64,000 nucleotides of DNA, from NCBI RefSeq assembly GCF_025215155.1, contig NZ_JALHAM010000119.1, one strand, 5' to 3'. The DNA comes from Dryocola clanedunensis (lineage in GTDB: Bacteria > Pseudomonadota > Gammaproteobacteria > Enterobacterales > Enterobacteriaceae). Both the position numbers and the translations under genes were made by a program. Under the pieces are notes generated by a model. It was given only the letters and a program-made list of their open reading frames with translations. It had not been told where the DNA came from and did not search any database. This document shows positions 8,017-16,625 of this stretch, in pieces (within the stretch, counting starts at the first letter, position 1; every line of letters begins with the position of its first letter).

Positions 8017-9399
8017 TTACCTCATCAACATCCATGTTGCCGGGACTGCGGCGACCAGAATCATGCCGATGATCGTTTTTTCCTGAACCTTCAGGATACC
8101 TTCATGCGCATGGGTGCGGCGGGCATAGATAAAGACAAGTAATCCAGGCGCGTACAATACCACTGAAAGCAGCAGATGCATGGGGCCGGAAGCATACAGA
8201 AGCCATAAGCCATAAATGCAGGCACCCAGCCCAATGGCCTTATGCAGCGGACGGGTGGCCACCTTCAGCAAGAAAGCCCCCACCAGGAAATAGGGGACGA
8301 GGATCATCTCGGAGGCAATCGTCAGCAGCGTGTTGTAATCCGAGCCGGTCAGCCAAATCAGAACCAGACAAACCTGCACGCTGATGTTGGTTAACCAAAG
8401 TGATGCAGAAGGGGCATTATTTTTGTTCTGGCGAGCAAAGATCTTTGGGAAGGCTCGGTGCGTCGCCGCCAGCAAAGGCACTTCTGCCGCCATGATTGTC
8501 CAGCTCAGGTAGGCACCGCAGACGGAAACAATCAGGCCCGCAGCGATAATCACTTCACCCCACGGTCCCATCATATCCACCATAATACCGGCCATAGAGG
8601 GGTTACGCATTGTCGCCAGCTCCGGACGCGCCACAACGCCAAGAGACAACAATGTCACCAAAAGGTAGACGCCAAGTGCCGCAATGACCGCAAGCAGCGT
8701 CGCACGACCCACGTCTTTTTTATTGCGGGCGCGGGCCGAAACCACAACTGCGCCTTCAACGCCAATGAATACCCATAGCGTAATGAGCATGGTGTTCTTC
8801 ACCTGTTCCCACACGGGAACACCTAATTCCAGGCCGCTAAAGTCGAGGCTAAAGGTGCGAAGCTGAAAGGCCATCGCCGCCAGGACGATAAACATCCCGA
8901 GCGGCAGGAGCTTGGCGAGCGTCGCAACCAGATTGATGCTTGCCGCCGTCTGGACGCCACGAAGCACCAGCCAGTGCACCATCCACAGCAGTACCGACGC
9001 GCCGACTATCGCCTGCCAGGTGTTGCCATCGCCAAACAGACGCAGCTCTGGCGTATCGGTGAAGAAGCTTAAAGCGGAAAAGACAATCACCAGATAAGAG
9101 ACGTTGGCGATGACGGCGCAAAGCCAGTAGCCCCACGCGGAGCAGAAACCGATCAGCTCACCAAAACCTTCACGGGCATAGGTGAAGATGCCTCCATCAA
9201 GGTCGGGACGCAGGCGGGTGAGAACGAGCATTGCCAGGGCCAGCAGGAGAATGCCTGCGCCGGTAATTGCCCAGCCGATCAGTAACGCCGCAGGACTCGC
9301 AACGGCCGCCATATTCTGCGGCAGGCTAAACACCCCTGCGCCGAGCATAGAGCTAAGAACCAGTGCTGTTAATGCCGCAAGGCCAAGTTTCTTTTCCAT
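8017..9399 (-). CDS. ydgI: Basic amino acid/polyamine antiporter family protein YdgI
   Basis: A 460-residue inner-membrane transporter of the APC superfamily, ArcD-like (arginine:ornithine antiporter) group, the same length as E. coli YdgI. It begins with the typical first helix motif SSMLGAGVFSLPQNMA and contains about 12-13 hydrophobic segments. The loop VSARARNKKDVG after the sixth or seventh segment is conserved in this group. The substrate is not proven; exchange of arginine and ornithine is the family-based guess. It is followed by folM on the same strand. Confidence 0.9.
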   Translation of the reverse strand: MEKKLGLAALTALVLSSMLGAGVFSLPQNMAAVASPAALLIGWAITGAGILLLALAMLVLTRLRPDLDGGIFTYAREGFGELIGFCSAWGYWLCAVIANVSYLVIVFSALSFFTDTPELRLFGDGNTWQAIVGASVLLWMVHWLVLRGVQTAASINLVATLAKLLPLGMFIVLAAMAFQLRTFSLDFSGLELGVPVWEQVKNTMLITLWVFIGVEGAVVVSARARNKKDVGRATLLAVIAALGVYLLVTLLSLGVVARPELATMRNPSMAGIMVDMMGPWGEVIIAAGLIVSVCGAYLSWTIMAAEVPLLAATHRAFPKIFARQNKNNAPSASLWLTNISVQVCLVLIWLTGSDYNTLLTIASEMILVPYFLVGAFLLKVATRPLHKAIGLGACIYGLWLLYASGPMHLLLSVVLYAPGLLVFIYARRTHAHEGILKVQEKTIIGMILVAAVPATWMLMR

Positions 9400-9755
9400 C
9401 GGTGTCCAGTATCAGTAAGGAGGGACCCAGAATAATTATTATGCTTTGGGCATAGATATGGTGGATCACACTAAGGCGCGGGATTTTACGGAGTGTGAAC
9501 ACGCCTTGCAATGACATGTGCCATAAATTGGACTAATCAGGTGGAATGGAGGCGTAAAAAGGGCAGCCGTGGCTGCCCCCAGACTGATGACAAACCTAAA
9601 GCGAATGCGTTTCGCAAAGATCTCACCGAATAAATAACAAGGAAAATCAATTCATTGATTTTCGCCTGCTGACCACAAAGAAGGAAAAACCACGCTTTTT
9701 CCTTCTTTGTCAGCAATCTAAGGGCAGCCGTGGCTGCCCCGCAAGGAAAATGAAC
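9400..9755. repeat. Intergenic hairpin cluster with duplicated 18-base palindrome
   Basis: The 356 bases between ydgH and ydgI hold no gene. Five inverted repeats occur within 140 bases: GCGAA-TGCGT-TTCGC (9601-9615), AAAATCAA-TTCA-TTGATTTT (9643-9662), a perfect 15-base-pair stem (9675-9689 with 9696-9710, 6-base loop), and two identical copies of GGGCAGCCGTGGCTGCCC (9561-9578 and 9722-9739). The copy at 9561, read on the minus strand, is followed by five T and can terminate ydgH transcripts. Confidence 0.85.
9556..9578 (-). terminator. Terminator downstream of ydgH
   Basis: On the minus strand GGGCAGCC-AC-GGCTGCCC is followed by TTTTT. It is the distal copy of the duplicated palindrome; the copy at 9722-9739 lacks a U-tract. 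Confidence 0.75.
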
Positions 9756-10700
9756 TTATTTGTAGAGGTCGGCGCTGATGGTCATGTTGCCACCGCGCTC
9801 TTGCCACTGGCGGGTAACGTGATAGAACTTAGCCCCTTTCTTCGCCGCGCGCTTCGCCACCTGGTAGGAAACGTCGGTCATACCATTAAAGTGGCCGGTA
9901 AACTGAACGCTGTCGAAAGGCACCATCTGTGCTGCCGTCACTTTATTCACTTCTTCAACTTTCGTGCCGTCAGGAAGCGTTACCGTATAACGACCACCTT
10001 TAGAAGACTGGGTTTCGAAGAAGCGGCCAACATCACTGCTTGGCGCAGAGGAGGAAGCCACGCCCGGAATTTCAACTTTCGTCGCCGCAACGCCACCAGC
10101 AGCCAGTGCCGCTTTACCCGCTTCTGAATCAGCAGGGATAGCATCGGGACTTTGCACAACGCGTTTTGGCGCATCGGATTTATAAATAAAAGCAGTGATG
10201 CGCTGGTTGCCACCCTGGTTTGCATCAACCTGACGCACGATAAAGAAGGAGGCCGCACCTTTTTCTTTAGCTGCTTTACTTATTACGTCGTTAACTTCCG
10301 GCTGGCTACGATAAAAGCCCTGGATAGTCACGGTATCAAATGGCTCCAGCAGGTAAGCCTGATCTTTTGGCAGTTCCATAACGCCATTAATCACACGGTT
10401 GCCTTTTACATCAGCTTTAGGGGCGTCTGTATGGTAGATATCCGCCACCACGCGCCAGTTACCGCTGTTACCTGCGTCGTTGAGATCCTGAATATAGAAA
10501 GAAGCGGCGCCTGCATCGTCCGCACGACGAGAAACGGCTTTGGCCGCATCGTTGATCGCATTAAAACGACCCGTAACGACGATGCGATCAAAAGGTTTAA
10601 GAGAGGCCGCTTGCTCTGGTGTCAGTTCCTGAGCCGCTTGAGCGGACAGAGTTGTCAGTGAGATAAGTGCTGACGCCAGAAGGGTGTTCTTGAGCTTCAT
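9756..10700 (-). CDS. ydgH: DUF1471-domain periplasmic protein YdgH
   Basis: A 314-residue exported protein, the same length as E. coli YdgH. A signal peptide (MKLKNTLLASALISLTTLSAQA) is followed by three related DUF1471 (YhcN-type) repeats: about residues 28-100, 110-185 and 245-314. Each has the pattern PFD-x-(V/I)-x-(V/F)-(T/Q)-G-x-(F/Y) followed later by AASF(Y/F)I or AKFYHV. The start at 10700 follows AAGGAC and gives a canonical signal peptide; a start 15 codons upstream would put charged residues before it. The molecular function is unknown; in E. coli the protein is linked to envelope and stress phenotypes. Confidence 0.92.
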   Translation of the reverse strand: MKLKNTLLASALISLTTLSAQAAQELTPEQAASLKPFDRIVVTGRFNAINDAAKAVSRRADDAGAASFYIQDLNDAGNSGNWRVVADIYHTDAPKADVKGNRVINGVMELPKDQAYLLEPFDTVTIQGFYRSQPEVNDVISKAAKEKGAASFFIVRQVDANQGGNQRITAFIYKSDAPKRVVQSPDAIPADSEAGKAALAAGGVAATKVEIPGVASSSAPSSDVGRFFETQSSKGGRYTVTLPDGTKVEEVNKVTAAQMVPFDSVQFTGHFNGMTDVSYQVAKRAAKKGAKFYHVTRQWQERGGNMTISADLYK

Positions 10701-11248
10701 AAAATAGTCCTTCGCCTTGCGCAAAAATGAATACTTAAACCGCATTCTCTGAAAGTATCTGTAAGCCGCAGATTATTGCATTAGAACGGTGCTACTGTCT
10801 GCGCCATTTTTCAAAGTGGTGATCTTCCAGGCAGTTAATTTTCATAACGAAAATGTATAGCTGATGAAATTGGCCCGTTGACCACTAAATTCGATAAATC
10901 TTATCACTTATTTGGTTAATACAATGTTAAAACAGCGATTTTGTCCCGTGTAGATCGCTGTTTTAGCGCTTCGCTTAAGCGTAATATCAGGTGTTGAGAA
11001 AGAAATTTAGTTAAAAAAAGCTGTCTGAGGGCATTGACCCTTAGATTTTGCGGTAAAGATACAAATACTGCGATCATGATGTGGATCACAGGCGTTATTT
11101 TCAGTAGGTTATAAAAAGTTTGTTACAGATGTATTTTTTGTTGAAGCGGTAGCTGAAATTGCGTTGGTCAGACCTCAGGGCAGCGCGCTTTGTGGACTGC
11201 GGCAAATTCTGACAAACCATCATAAAAAAACAGATTGAAGGGAATACT
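10701..11248. other. Divergent regulatory region between ydgH and pntA
   Basis: These 548 AT-rich bases contain the ydgH promoter (minus) and the pntA promoter (plus). The clearest structure is a perfect 11-base-pair inverted repeat AAAACAGCGAT / ATCGCTGTTTT at 10929-10939 and 10954-10964 with a 14-base loop. No credible small ORF was found. The promoter positions could not be fixed by eye. Confidence 0.7.
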
Positions 11249-12778
11249 ATGCGTATTGGTGTACCAAAAGAGCGGTGGGCCGGTGAATCCCGTGTGGCTG
11301 CCACACCGAAAACCGTGGAACAACTGCTGAAACTTGGCTTCACTGTCGCCATTGAAAGTGGTGCAGGGAAGTTGGCAAGCTTCGATGACGAAGCTTTTCA
11401 GGCCGCTGGGGCCACCGTTACCGACACGGCGGACGTCTGGCAGTCAGATATCATTTTAAAAGTGAATGCTCCGCAGGACAGTGAAATTGAGCTCATGCGT
11501 GAAGGGTCTACGCTTGTGAGTTTCATCTGGCCTGCGCAAAATGCGGAGCTGCTGGAAAAGCTGGCAGCGCGCAATGTCACCGTAATGGCTATGGATTCTG
11601 TGCCGCGTATTTCCCGCGCCCAGTCTCTTGATGCGCTTAGCTCAATGGCAAACATTGCTGGTTATCGCGCCATCGTTGAAGCAGCCCATGAGTTTGGCCG
11701 CTTCTTTACCGGGCAAATTACCGCGGCAGGCAAGGTACCGCCGGCTAAAGTGATGGTCATCGGTGCCGGGGTTGCTGGTCTTGCGGCAATCGGTGCGGCT
11801 AACAGTCTTGGTGCCATCGTGCGCGCTTTCGATACCCGCCCTGAAGTTAAAGAGCAGGTTCAGAGCATGGGTGCCGAGTTCCTTGAACTCGACTTCAAAG
11901 AAGAAGCGGGCAGCGGCGATGGTTACGCTAAAGTCATGTCCGCCGCGTTCATTGAAGCGGAAATGGCGCTGTTTGCCGCCCAGGCAAAAGAAGTCGACAT
12001 CATTGTGACTACCGCTCTGATTCCGGGTAAACCTGCACCAAAACTGATCACCCGTGAAATGGTTGACTCCATGCAGCCGGGCAGCGTGATAGTCGACCTC
12101 GCTGCGCAAAACGGCGGTAACTGTGAATACACCGTAGCGGACAAAATTACCGTTACGCCAAACGGCGTGCGCGTCATTGGCTATACAGATTTACCTGGCC
12201 GCCTGCCTACGCAGTCCTCCCAGCTTTACGGCACCAACCTCGTCAATCTGCTTAAACTGCTGGCGAAAGAGAAAGACGGCAACATCAATGTCGATTTCGA
12301 CGACGTGGTGATCCGTGGGGTTACCGTTATTCGCGAAGGCGAGGTGACGTGGCCTGCACCGCCAATCCAGGTTTCTGCTCAGCCTCAGGCCGCGCAACCG
12401 AAAGTTGCCGCGCCTGTAGAAGAGAAAAAACCGGCTTCGCCGTGGCGCAAATATGCCTTTATGGCCATTGCGATTATTCTGTTCGGCTGGCTTGCCGATG
12501 TTGCACCCAAAGAGTTCCTTAGCCACTTTACCGTCTTCGCATTAGCGTGCGTCGTAGGGTATTACGTTGTCTGGAATGTCTCTCACGCGCTGCATACGCC
12601 GCTGATGTCGGTCACCAACGCCATTTCAGGGATCATCGTCGTCGGTGCTCTGTTACAGATTGGTCATGGCGGCTGGGTCAGCTTCCTGAGCTTCATCGCC
12701 GTGCTGATTGCCAGCATCAATATTTTCGGTGGTTTCACCGTCACTCAGCGCATGCTGAAAATGTTCCGGAAGAACTAA
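11249..12778 (+). CDS. pntA: NAD(P) transhydrogenase subunit alpha PntA
   Basis: A 509-residue subunit of the proton-translocating transhydrogenase, which uses the proton gradient to reduce NADP+ with NADH. Residues 1 to about 380 form the NAD(H)-binding domain I, with the Rossmann motif VIGAGVAGLAAIGAA near residue 171 and the alanine dehydrogenase-like start MRIGVPKERWAGESRVAATP. An Ala/Pro/Lys linker leads to three or four membrane helices from about residue 405. The start follows GAAGGGAAT. It forms an operon with pntB, 10 bases downstream. Confidence 0.97.
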   Translation: MRIGVPKERWAGESRVAATPKTVEQLLKLGFTVAIESGAGKLASFDDEAFQAAGATVTDTADVWQSDIILKVNAPQDSEIELMREGSTLVSFIWPAQNAELLEKLAARNVTVMAMDSVPRISRAQSLDALSSMANIAGYRAIVEAAHEFGRFFTGQITAAGKVPPAKVMVIGAGVAGLAAIGAANSLGAIVRAFDTRPEVKEQVQSMGAEFLELDFKEEAGSGDGYAKVMSAAFIEAEMALFAAQAKEVDIIVTTALIPGKPAPKLITREMVDSMQPGSVIVDLAAQNGGNCEYTVADKITVTPNGVRVIGYTDLPGRLPTQSSQLYGTNLVNLLKLLAKEKDGNINVDFDDVVIRGVTVIREGEVTWPAPPIQVSAQPQAAQPKVAAPVEEKKPASPWRKYAFMAIAIILFGWLADVAPKEFLSHFTVFALACVVGYYVVWNVSHALHTPLMSVTNAISGIIVVGALLQIGHGGWVSFLSFIAVLIASINIFGGFTVTQRMLKMFRKN

Positions 12779-12788
12779 GGGGTAACAA

Positions 12789-14177
12789 ATGTCTGGTGGA
12801 TTAGTTACAGCTGCATACATTGTTGCCGCGATCCTGTTTATTTTCAGCCTTGCAGGGCTTTCAAAGCACGAAACCTCTAAGCAGGGGAACCTGTTTGGCA
12901 TGGCCGGTATGGCCATCGCGCTGGTCGCGACCATCTTTGGGCCGGAAACGGGCAACGTGGTATGGATTATCGTTGCCATGGTTATCGGTGGTGCTATCGG
13001 CATCCATCTGGCGAAGAAAGTCGAAATGACCGAAATGCCAGAGCTGGTGGCCATTCTGCACAGCTTCGTTGGCCTGGCAGCCGTTCTGGTTGGCTTCAAC
13101 AGCTATCTGGATCATGCGCCTGGCCTTGAGCCGGTGATGGAAAACATCCATTTAACGGAAGTGTTCCTCGGCATCTTCATTGGTGCGGTGACCTTCACCG
13201 GTTCTATCGTGGCCTTCGGTAAACTGCGCGGAAAAATCTCTTCTAAACCGCTGATGCTGCCAAACCGCCACAAGCTGAATCTGGCAGCGATCGTCGCCTC
13301 ATTTGCACTGATGATCGTATTTGTGCGCACTGAAAGCGTGGGTCTGCAGGTTCTGGCTCTGCTGCTGATGACCATCATTGCGCTGGTCGTTGGCTGGCAT
13401 CTGGTGGCTTCAATCGGCGGTGCGGATATGCCGGTTGTGGTTTCCATGCTGAACTCCTACTCAGGCTGGGCGGCGGCGGCGGCGGGCTTTATGCTCAGCA
13501 ATGACCTGCTGATTGTCACCGGAGCGCTGGTGGGTTCTTCGGGTGCGATTCTGTCCTACATCATGTGTAAAGCGATGAACCGTTCGTTTATCAGCGTAAT
13601 TGCGGGGGGGTTCGGTACCGATGGTTCTTCAACGGGTGAAGATGAAGAAGCGGGTGAACACCGTGAAATCACAGCGGAAGAAACCGCAGAAATGCTGAAA
13701 AACTCCAGTTCTGTGATCATCACCCCGGGCTACGGCATGGCTGTGGCGCAGGCGCAGTATCCGGTGGCTGAAATCACTGAAAAACTTCGCGCTCGCGGTA
13801 TCAAAGTGCGCTTCGGGATTCATCCGGTTGCCGGGCGTTTACCAGGCCATATGAACGTGTTGCTGGCAGAAGCGCGCGTGCCTTATGACGTGGTGCTGGA
13901 AATGGATGAAATCAACGATGATTTCACCGATACGGACACCGTGCTGGTTATCGGTGCTAACGACACGGTTAACCCTGCAGCCCAGGAAGATCCGCGCAGT
14001 CCGATTGCCGGTATGCCGGTGCTTGAGGTGTGGAAAGCGCAGAACGTCGTTGTCTTCAAGCGTTCAATGAACACCGGTTATGCTGGCGTTCAGAACCCGC
14101 TGTTCTTTAAAGACAATACGCAGATGCTGTTTGGCGATGCCAAGGCCAGCGTAGAAGCGATACTTAAATCGCTCTGA
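12789..14177 (+). CDS. pntB: NAD(P) transhydrogenase subunit beta PntB
   Basis: A 462-residue subunit, the same length as E. coli PntB. The N-terminal half (to about residue 260) consists of about eight or nine membrane helices that form the proton channel with PntA. The C-terminal domain III binds NADP(H); it contains the nucleotide motif GYGMAVAQAQ and the segment GANDTVNPAAQ. A Shine-Dalgarno AAGGGG precedes the start. The operon ends at a strong terminator just downstream. Confidence 0.97.
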   Translation: MSGGLVTAAYIVAAILFIFSLAGLSKHETSKQGNLFGMAGMAIALVATIFGPETGNVVWIIVAMVIGGAIGIHLAKKVEMTEMPELVAILHSFVGLAAVLVGFNSYLDHAPGLEPVMENIHLTEVFLGIFIGAVTFTGSIVAFGKLRGKISSKPLMLPNRHKLNLAAIVASFALMIVFVRTESVGLQVLALLLMTIIALVVGWHLVASIGGADMPVVVSMLNSYSGWAAAAAGFMLSNDLLIVTGALVGSSGAILSYIMCKAMNRSFISVIAGGFGTDGSSTGEDEEAGEHREITAEETAEMLKNSSSVIITPGYGMAVAQAQYPVAEITEKLRARGIKVRFGIHPVAGRLPGHMNVLLAEARVPYDVVLEMDEINDDFTDTDTVLVIGANDTVNPAAQEDPRSPIAGMPVLEVWKAQNVVVFKRSMNTGYAGVQNPLFFKDNTQMLFGDAKASVEAILKSL

Positions 14178-14194
14178 TTTGCGAGATGTTTCTC

Positions 14195-14222
14195 AAAACC
14201 GCCTTCCGGGGCGGTTTTTTTT
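14195..14222 (+). terminator. pntAB operon terminator
   Basis: AAAACCGCC-TTCCG-GGGCGGTTTTTTTT: a GC-rich stem with a U-tract 18 bases after the pntB stop. Confidence 0.93.
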
Positions 14223-14369
14223 CGCCTGTATATTGCCAGTATGAATATTAAATGGATTCTAACTCGATGAATCTATGAATAAAAATATAGCGAGTGAGGA
14301 GGGCGGTGAGTAAAATACGAGCGGGTGCTGAAGCTGTCGGCTTCGAACCCCATGGCGAAAAGCAGGCAG

Positions 14370-14420
14370 AAAAAAGCCCCGAGTTAGTTAACCCAACCCG
14401 AGGCCCTCTCATGCATAGAC
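14370..14420 (-). ncRNA. Sok-type antisense antitoxin RNA
   Basis: A minus-strand transcript of about 50 nucleotides is predicted opposite the leader of the hok-like toxin. The promoter is TTGCAA (14455-14450), a 17-base spacer and TACTAT (14432-14427), giving a start near 14420. Its end is a terminator whose 12-base-pair stem (14404-14376, with G-U pairs, GTTAA loop) is followed by six T. It covers the start and ribosome site of the leader ORF at 14411, as Sok covers mok in the R1 plasmid system. I infer that it blocks leader translation and hence toxin synthesis. Confidence 0.82.
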
Positions 14421-14503
14421 CCCATGATAGTAGCCTCTTAACATTGTGTTTGCAACGCAGGAGGCGAAGATGTCGTCACAAAAAAAGTTGTTCAGTACGA
14501 TAG
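14411..14503 (+). CDS. Mok-like leader peptide overlapping hok
   Basis: A 30-codon ORF (begins MHRPHDSSLL, ends KSCSVR) that overlaps the first 34 bases of the toxin ORF in another frame. In hok/sok systems translation of such a leader opens the toxin ribosome site. Its start lies within the antisense RNA target. The frame extends upstream to another start at 14294, but that lies outside the usual architecture. The coding role is by analogy only. Confidence 0.6.
   Translation: MHRPHDSSLLTLCLQRRRRRCRHKKSCSVR
14427..14455 (-). promoter_or_regulatory. Promoter of the Sok-like antisense RNA
   Basis: -35 TTGCAA, 17-base spacing, -10 TACTAT on the minus strand, lying between the leader start and the toxin ribosome site. 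Confidence 0.75.
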
Positions 14504-14613
14504 TTATCTGTCTGACAATCCTCATGATTATATTTCTTATAAAGGATTCATTCTGTGAATTACACATCAGAAATGGCGGCATGGAGATGGTGGCATCTTT
14601 AGCCCTGCCATAA
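14470..14613 (+). CDS. Hok/Gef family type I toxin (small membrane peptide)
   Basis: A 47-residue ORF too short for ordinary gene callers. It starts MSSQKKLFSTIVICLTIL, has one hydrophobic segment (about residues 8-24) and then the family signature KDSFCELHIRNG, nearly identical to the RDSLCELHI of HokB/HokC-type peptides. A perfect AGGAGG lies 5 bases before the ATG. Such peptides depolarise the inner membrane. The leader ORF and antisense RNA around it complete a hok/sok unit. Because the start, hydrophobic segment, signature and ribosome site are all intact, the toxin is probably functional. It lies between pntB and uspE. Confidence 0.88.
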   Translation: MSSQKKLFSTIVICLTILMIIFLIKDSFCELHIRNGGMEMVASLALP

Positions 14614-14640
14614 GGAGTAAACGCGGCGTTTTGCTGGTCA

Positions 14641-14664
14641 GTGGCGGGGAAGTATCCCCGCCAC
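14641..14664. repeat. Perfect 10-base-pair hairpin after the toxin gene
   Basis: GTGGCGGGGA-AGTA-TCCCCGCCAC lies 27 bases after the toxin stop. There is no U-tract, so it is more likely a 3-prime stabilising or fold-back structure than a terminator. Confidence 0.6.
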
Positions 14665-14703
14665 GCAGGCGTCTGGCATGCGGGTTAAGCACCCTGTTAA
14701 ACA

Positions 14704-14738
14704 AAAAGGCCGCCCATGTTCTGCACGGGCGGCCTTTT
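14704..14738. terminator. Bidirectional terminator downstream of uspE
   Basis: AAAAGGCCGCCC / GGGCGGCCTTTT with an 11-base loop. It lies 14 bases past the uspE stop on the minus strand and can also stop rightward toxin transcripts. Confidence 0.92.
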
Positions 14739-14752
14739 ATTAGCATCAGTAA

Positions 14753-15703
14753 TTAATCGTCTTCATCATCGTCCAGTTCAACCGGCGTCTGGTAAGAGTC
14801 CGGTTTGATGACTAATAAATCGCAACGCAGATGATCGATAACCTGCTCGGCGGTGTTGCCGAGAAACGCGGCGGAAAGCCCGGTGCGACCCACCGTGCCC
14901 AGTACCACAATCCCTGCCTGCAAATGTTCCGCAAGATCCGGGATCACCTCTTCTGGCAGGCCTTTCTCGACGTGCGTCATTTTCTCGTCGATGCCAAACT
15001 GCTGGCGAATAGCTTTCATCGCAACGAGATGCTGGCCGCGAATAGCATCGTTATACACGCTCGGATCAAAATCCGGCAGTTCGATAGCAATATTAATTGG
15101 CGTTACCGGATAGGCTCCGACCAGATGCACTTCCGTATGGTTAGCAACCTCTGCCAGCTGAAGCGTCTCTTTGACCAGCTTTTCGTTGAGCGCGTTGTGA
15201 TACTGCTCTTCGCTCGCGAGATTAACCGCGACCAGCGCCTTCCCACCTTCAGGCCAGGGCTTCTCGTTAACCATCCATACCGGACACGGGCATTTACGCA
15301 GCAGATGCCAGTCCGTTGGGGTAAAAATTACCGCTTCGAGTTTATCGTGCTGATGAGTCATTTTGAGCAGCAGATCGTGATCGCCACTGATGACTTCCTG
15401 AATGATGGCTTCGAAAGGCCGGTTGTGCCAAACCACTTTGATTTCAATGGGAACACCGGCTTCGATATAGTACTGCGCCTGCTCTTTTATCCAGGCCGCA
15501 CGCTGGCTGATAACGCCCTTGCGCATTGCTGTGCGTTCATCAGGTGATAAGAGGGTGGTCATTTCATAGGAAAAATCATAGATCGGCAAAAATGCTTTGA
15601 TTTTGCCGCCAATCCTTTGGTGCAGATAAACCGCACGCCGCAAGGCAGGCTGGTCGTCCTGGTTAGGATCGATCGCGACTAGCATGTTTTGATACTTTGC
15701 CAT
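14753..15703 (-). CDS. uspE: Universal stress protein UspE
   Basis: A 316-residue cytoplasmic protein with two tandem Usp domains (about 1-150 and 160-305). The second ends with GTVGRTGLSAAFLGNTAEQVI, the Usp C-terminal signature, although UspE proteins do not bind ATP in the classical way. The C-terminus is acidic (ELDDDEDD). It lies next to fnr on the same strand, as in E. coli and Salmonella. In E. coli UspE is linked to DNA-damage resistance, motility and adhesion, and is induced in stationary phase. Confidence 0.95.
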   Translation of the reverse strand: MAKYQNMLVAIDPNQDDQPALRRAVYLHQRIGGKIKAFLPIYDFSYEMTTLLSPDERTAMRKGVISQRAAWIKEQAQYYIEAGVPIEIKVVWHNRPFEAIIQEVISGDHDLLLKMTHQHDKLEAVIFTPTDWHLLRKCPCPVWMVNEKPWPEGGKALVAVNLASEEQYHNALNEKLVKETLQLAEVANHTEVHLVGAYPVTPINIAIELPDFDPSVYNDAIRGQHLVAMKAIRQQFGIDEKMTHVEKGLPEEVIPDLAEHLQAGIVVLGTVGRTGLSAAFLGNTAEQVIDHLRCDLLVIKPDSYQTPVELDDDEDD

Positions 15704-15839
15704 ACAGGGTCTCCTTACAACTGTTCAACCACAGTCTGTCAGATAAGATTAACCCATAAGGAGAGAATGAAACAGGTGGGAAGCCGTTGCCGGATCAAAA
15801 ACATAAAAATTTTAGCGATCCGGCAAGGGAGGGGATCAA

Positions 15840-16592
15840 TCAGGCAACGTTGCGTGACTGTCCAGCCAGCTGCGAAAGCAGCTCGGTATTTTCGATAGTG
15901 ATGTATTTACCTTTCACTGCGAGCATACCGCTTTTCTGGAAGCGGCCCAGCAAACGGCTGATGGTTTCTACCGTCAGACCCAGGTAGTTACCGATGTCGC
16001 CACGGGTCATCGTCAGGCGGAATTCACGAGGCGAGAAGCCGCGCTGCGCGAAACGACGGGACAGATTGTAGATAAACGCGGCCAGGCGTTCTTCCGCATT
16101 CTTTTTAGAAAGCAGCAGAATCATGTCCTGATCGCCTTTGATCTCGCCGCTCATCAGGCGCATCATCTGCTGACGCAGACTGGGCATTTTTCCGGACAGA
16201 TCGTCCAGCGTTTCGAACGGGATCTCGCAGACCATAGACGTTTCGAGAGCCTGAGCAAAGCTCGGATGATGACCTGTACCGATAGCGTCAAAACCGACGA
16301 GATCGCCCGCCAGATGGAAGCCGGTGATCTGCTCATCACCTTGCTCGGTGATGGTATAGCTTTTAATGGTCCCTGAACGGATAGCGTACAGCGATTTCAG
16401 CTCATCACCCGCTTTAAACAGGGTCTGACCCTTCTGGATAGGTTTTTTTCGCTCAATAATATTATCAAGCTGATCCAGCTCATGCTCATTGAGCGTAAAA
16501 GGGATGCATAATTGACTGATGCTGCAATCCTGGCAATGGATAGCACAACCGCCAGACTGAATGCGTCGGATAATTCGCTTTTCAGGGATCAT
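15840..16592 (-). CDS. fnr: Oxygen-sensing global regulator FNR
   Basis: A 250-residue CRP-family regulator. Cys20, Cys23, Cys29 and Cys122, the ligands of the oxygen-labile [4Fe-4S] cluster in E. coli FNR, are all at the same positions. A cyclic-nucleotide-like beta barrel follows and then a helix-turn-helix with recognition segment VETISRLLGRFQ. I chose the methionine at 16592 because it reproduces the E. coli length and N-terminus exactly; the frame is open for 26 codons upstream. An FNR box lies 20 bases upstream, implying autorepression. The window contains a likely target, the ynfE locus. Confidence 0.97.
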   Translation of the reverse strand: MIPEKRIIRRIQSGGCAIHCQDCSISQLCIPFTLNEHELDQLDNIIERKKPIQKGQTLFKAGDELKSLYAIRSGTIKSYTITEQGDEQITGFHLAGDLVGFDAIGTGHHPSFAQALETSMVCEIPFETLDDLSGKMPSLRQQMMRLMSGEIKGDQDMILLLSKKNAEERLAAFIYNLSRRFAQRGFSPREFRLTMTRGDIGNYLGLTVETISRLLGRFQKSGMLAVKGKYITIENTELLSQLAGQSRNVA

Positions 16593-16611
16593 AGATATGC
16601 TCGGGCAGTAA

Positions 16612-16625
16612 TTGATATTGGTCAA
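16612..16625. promoter_or_regulatory. FNR box in the fnr promoter
   Basis: TTGAT-ATTG-GTCAA matches the FNR consensus TTGAT-N4-ATCAA at 9 of 10 positions and lies just upstream of the fnr start, consistent with known negative autoregulation in E. coli. Confidence 0.8.

Noticed and set aside
11078..11092. TGTGGATCACA as a CRP site upstream of pntA
   Set aside because: The spacing between half-sites is wrong (the consensus needs TGTGA-N6-TCACA).
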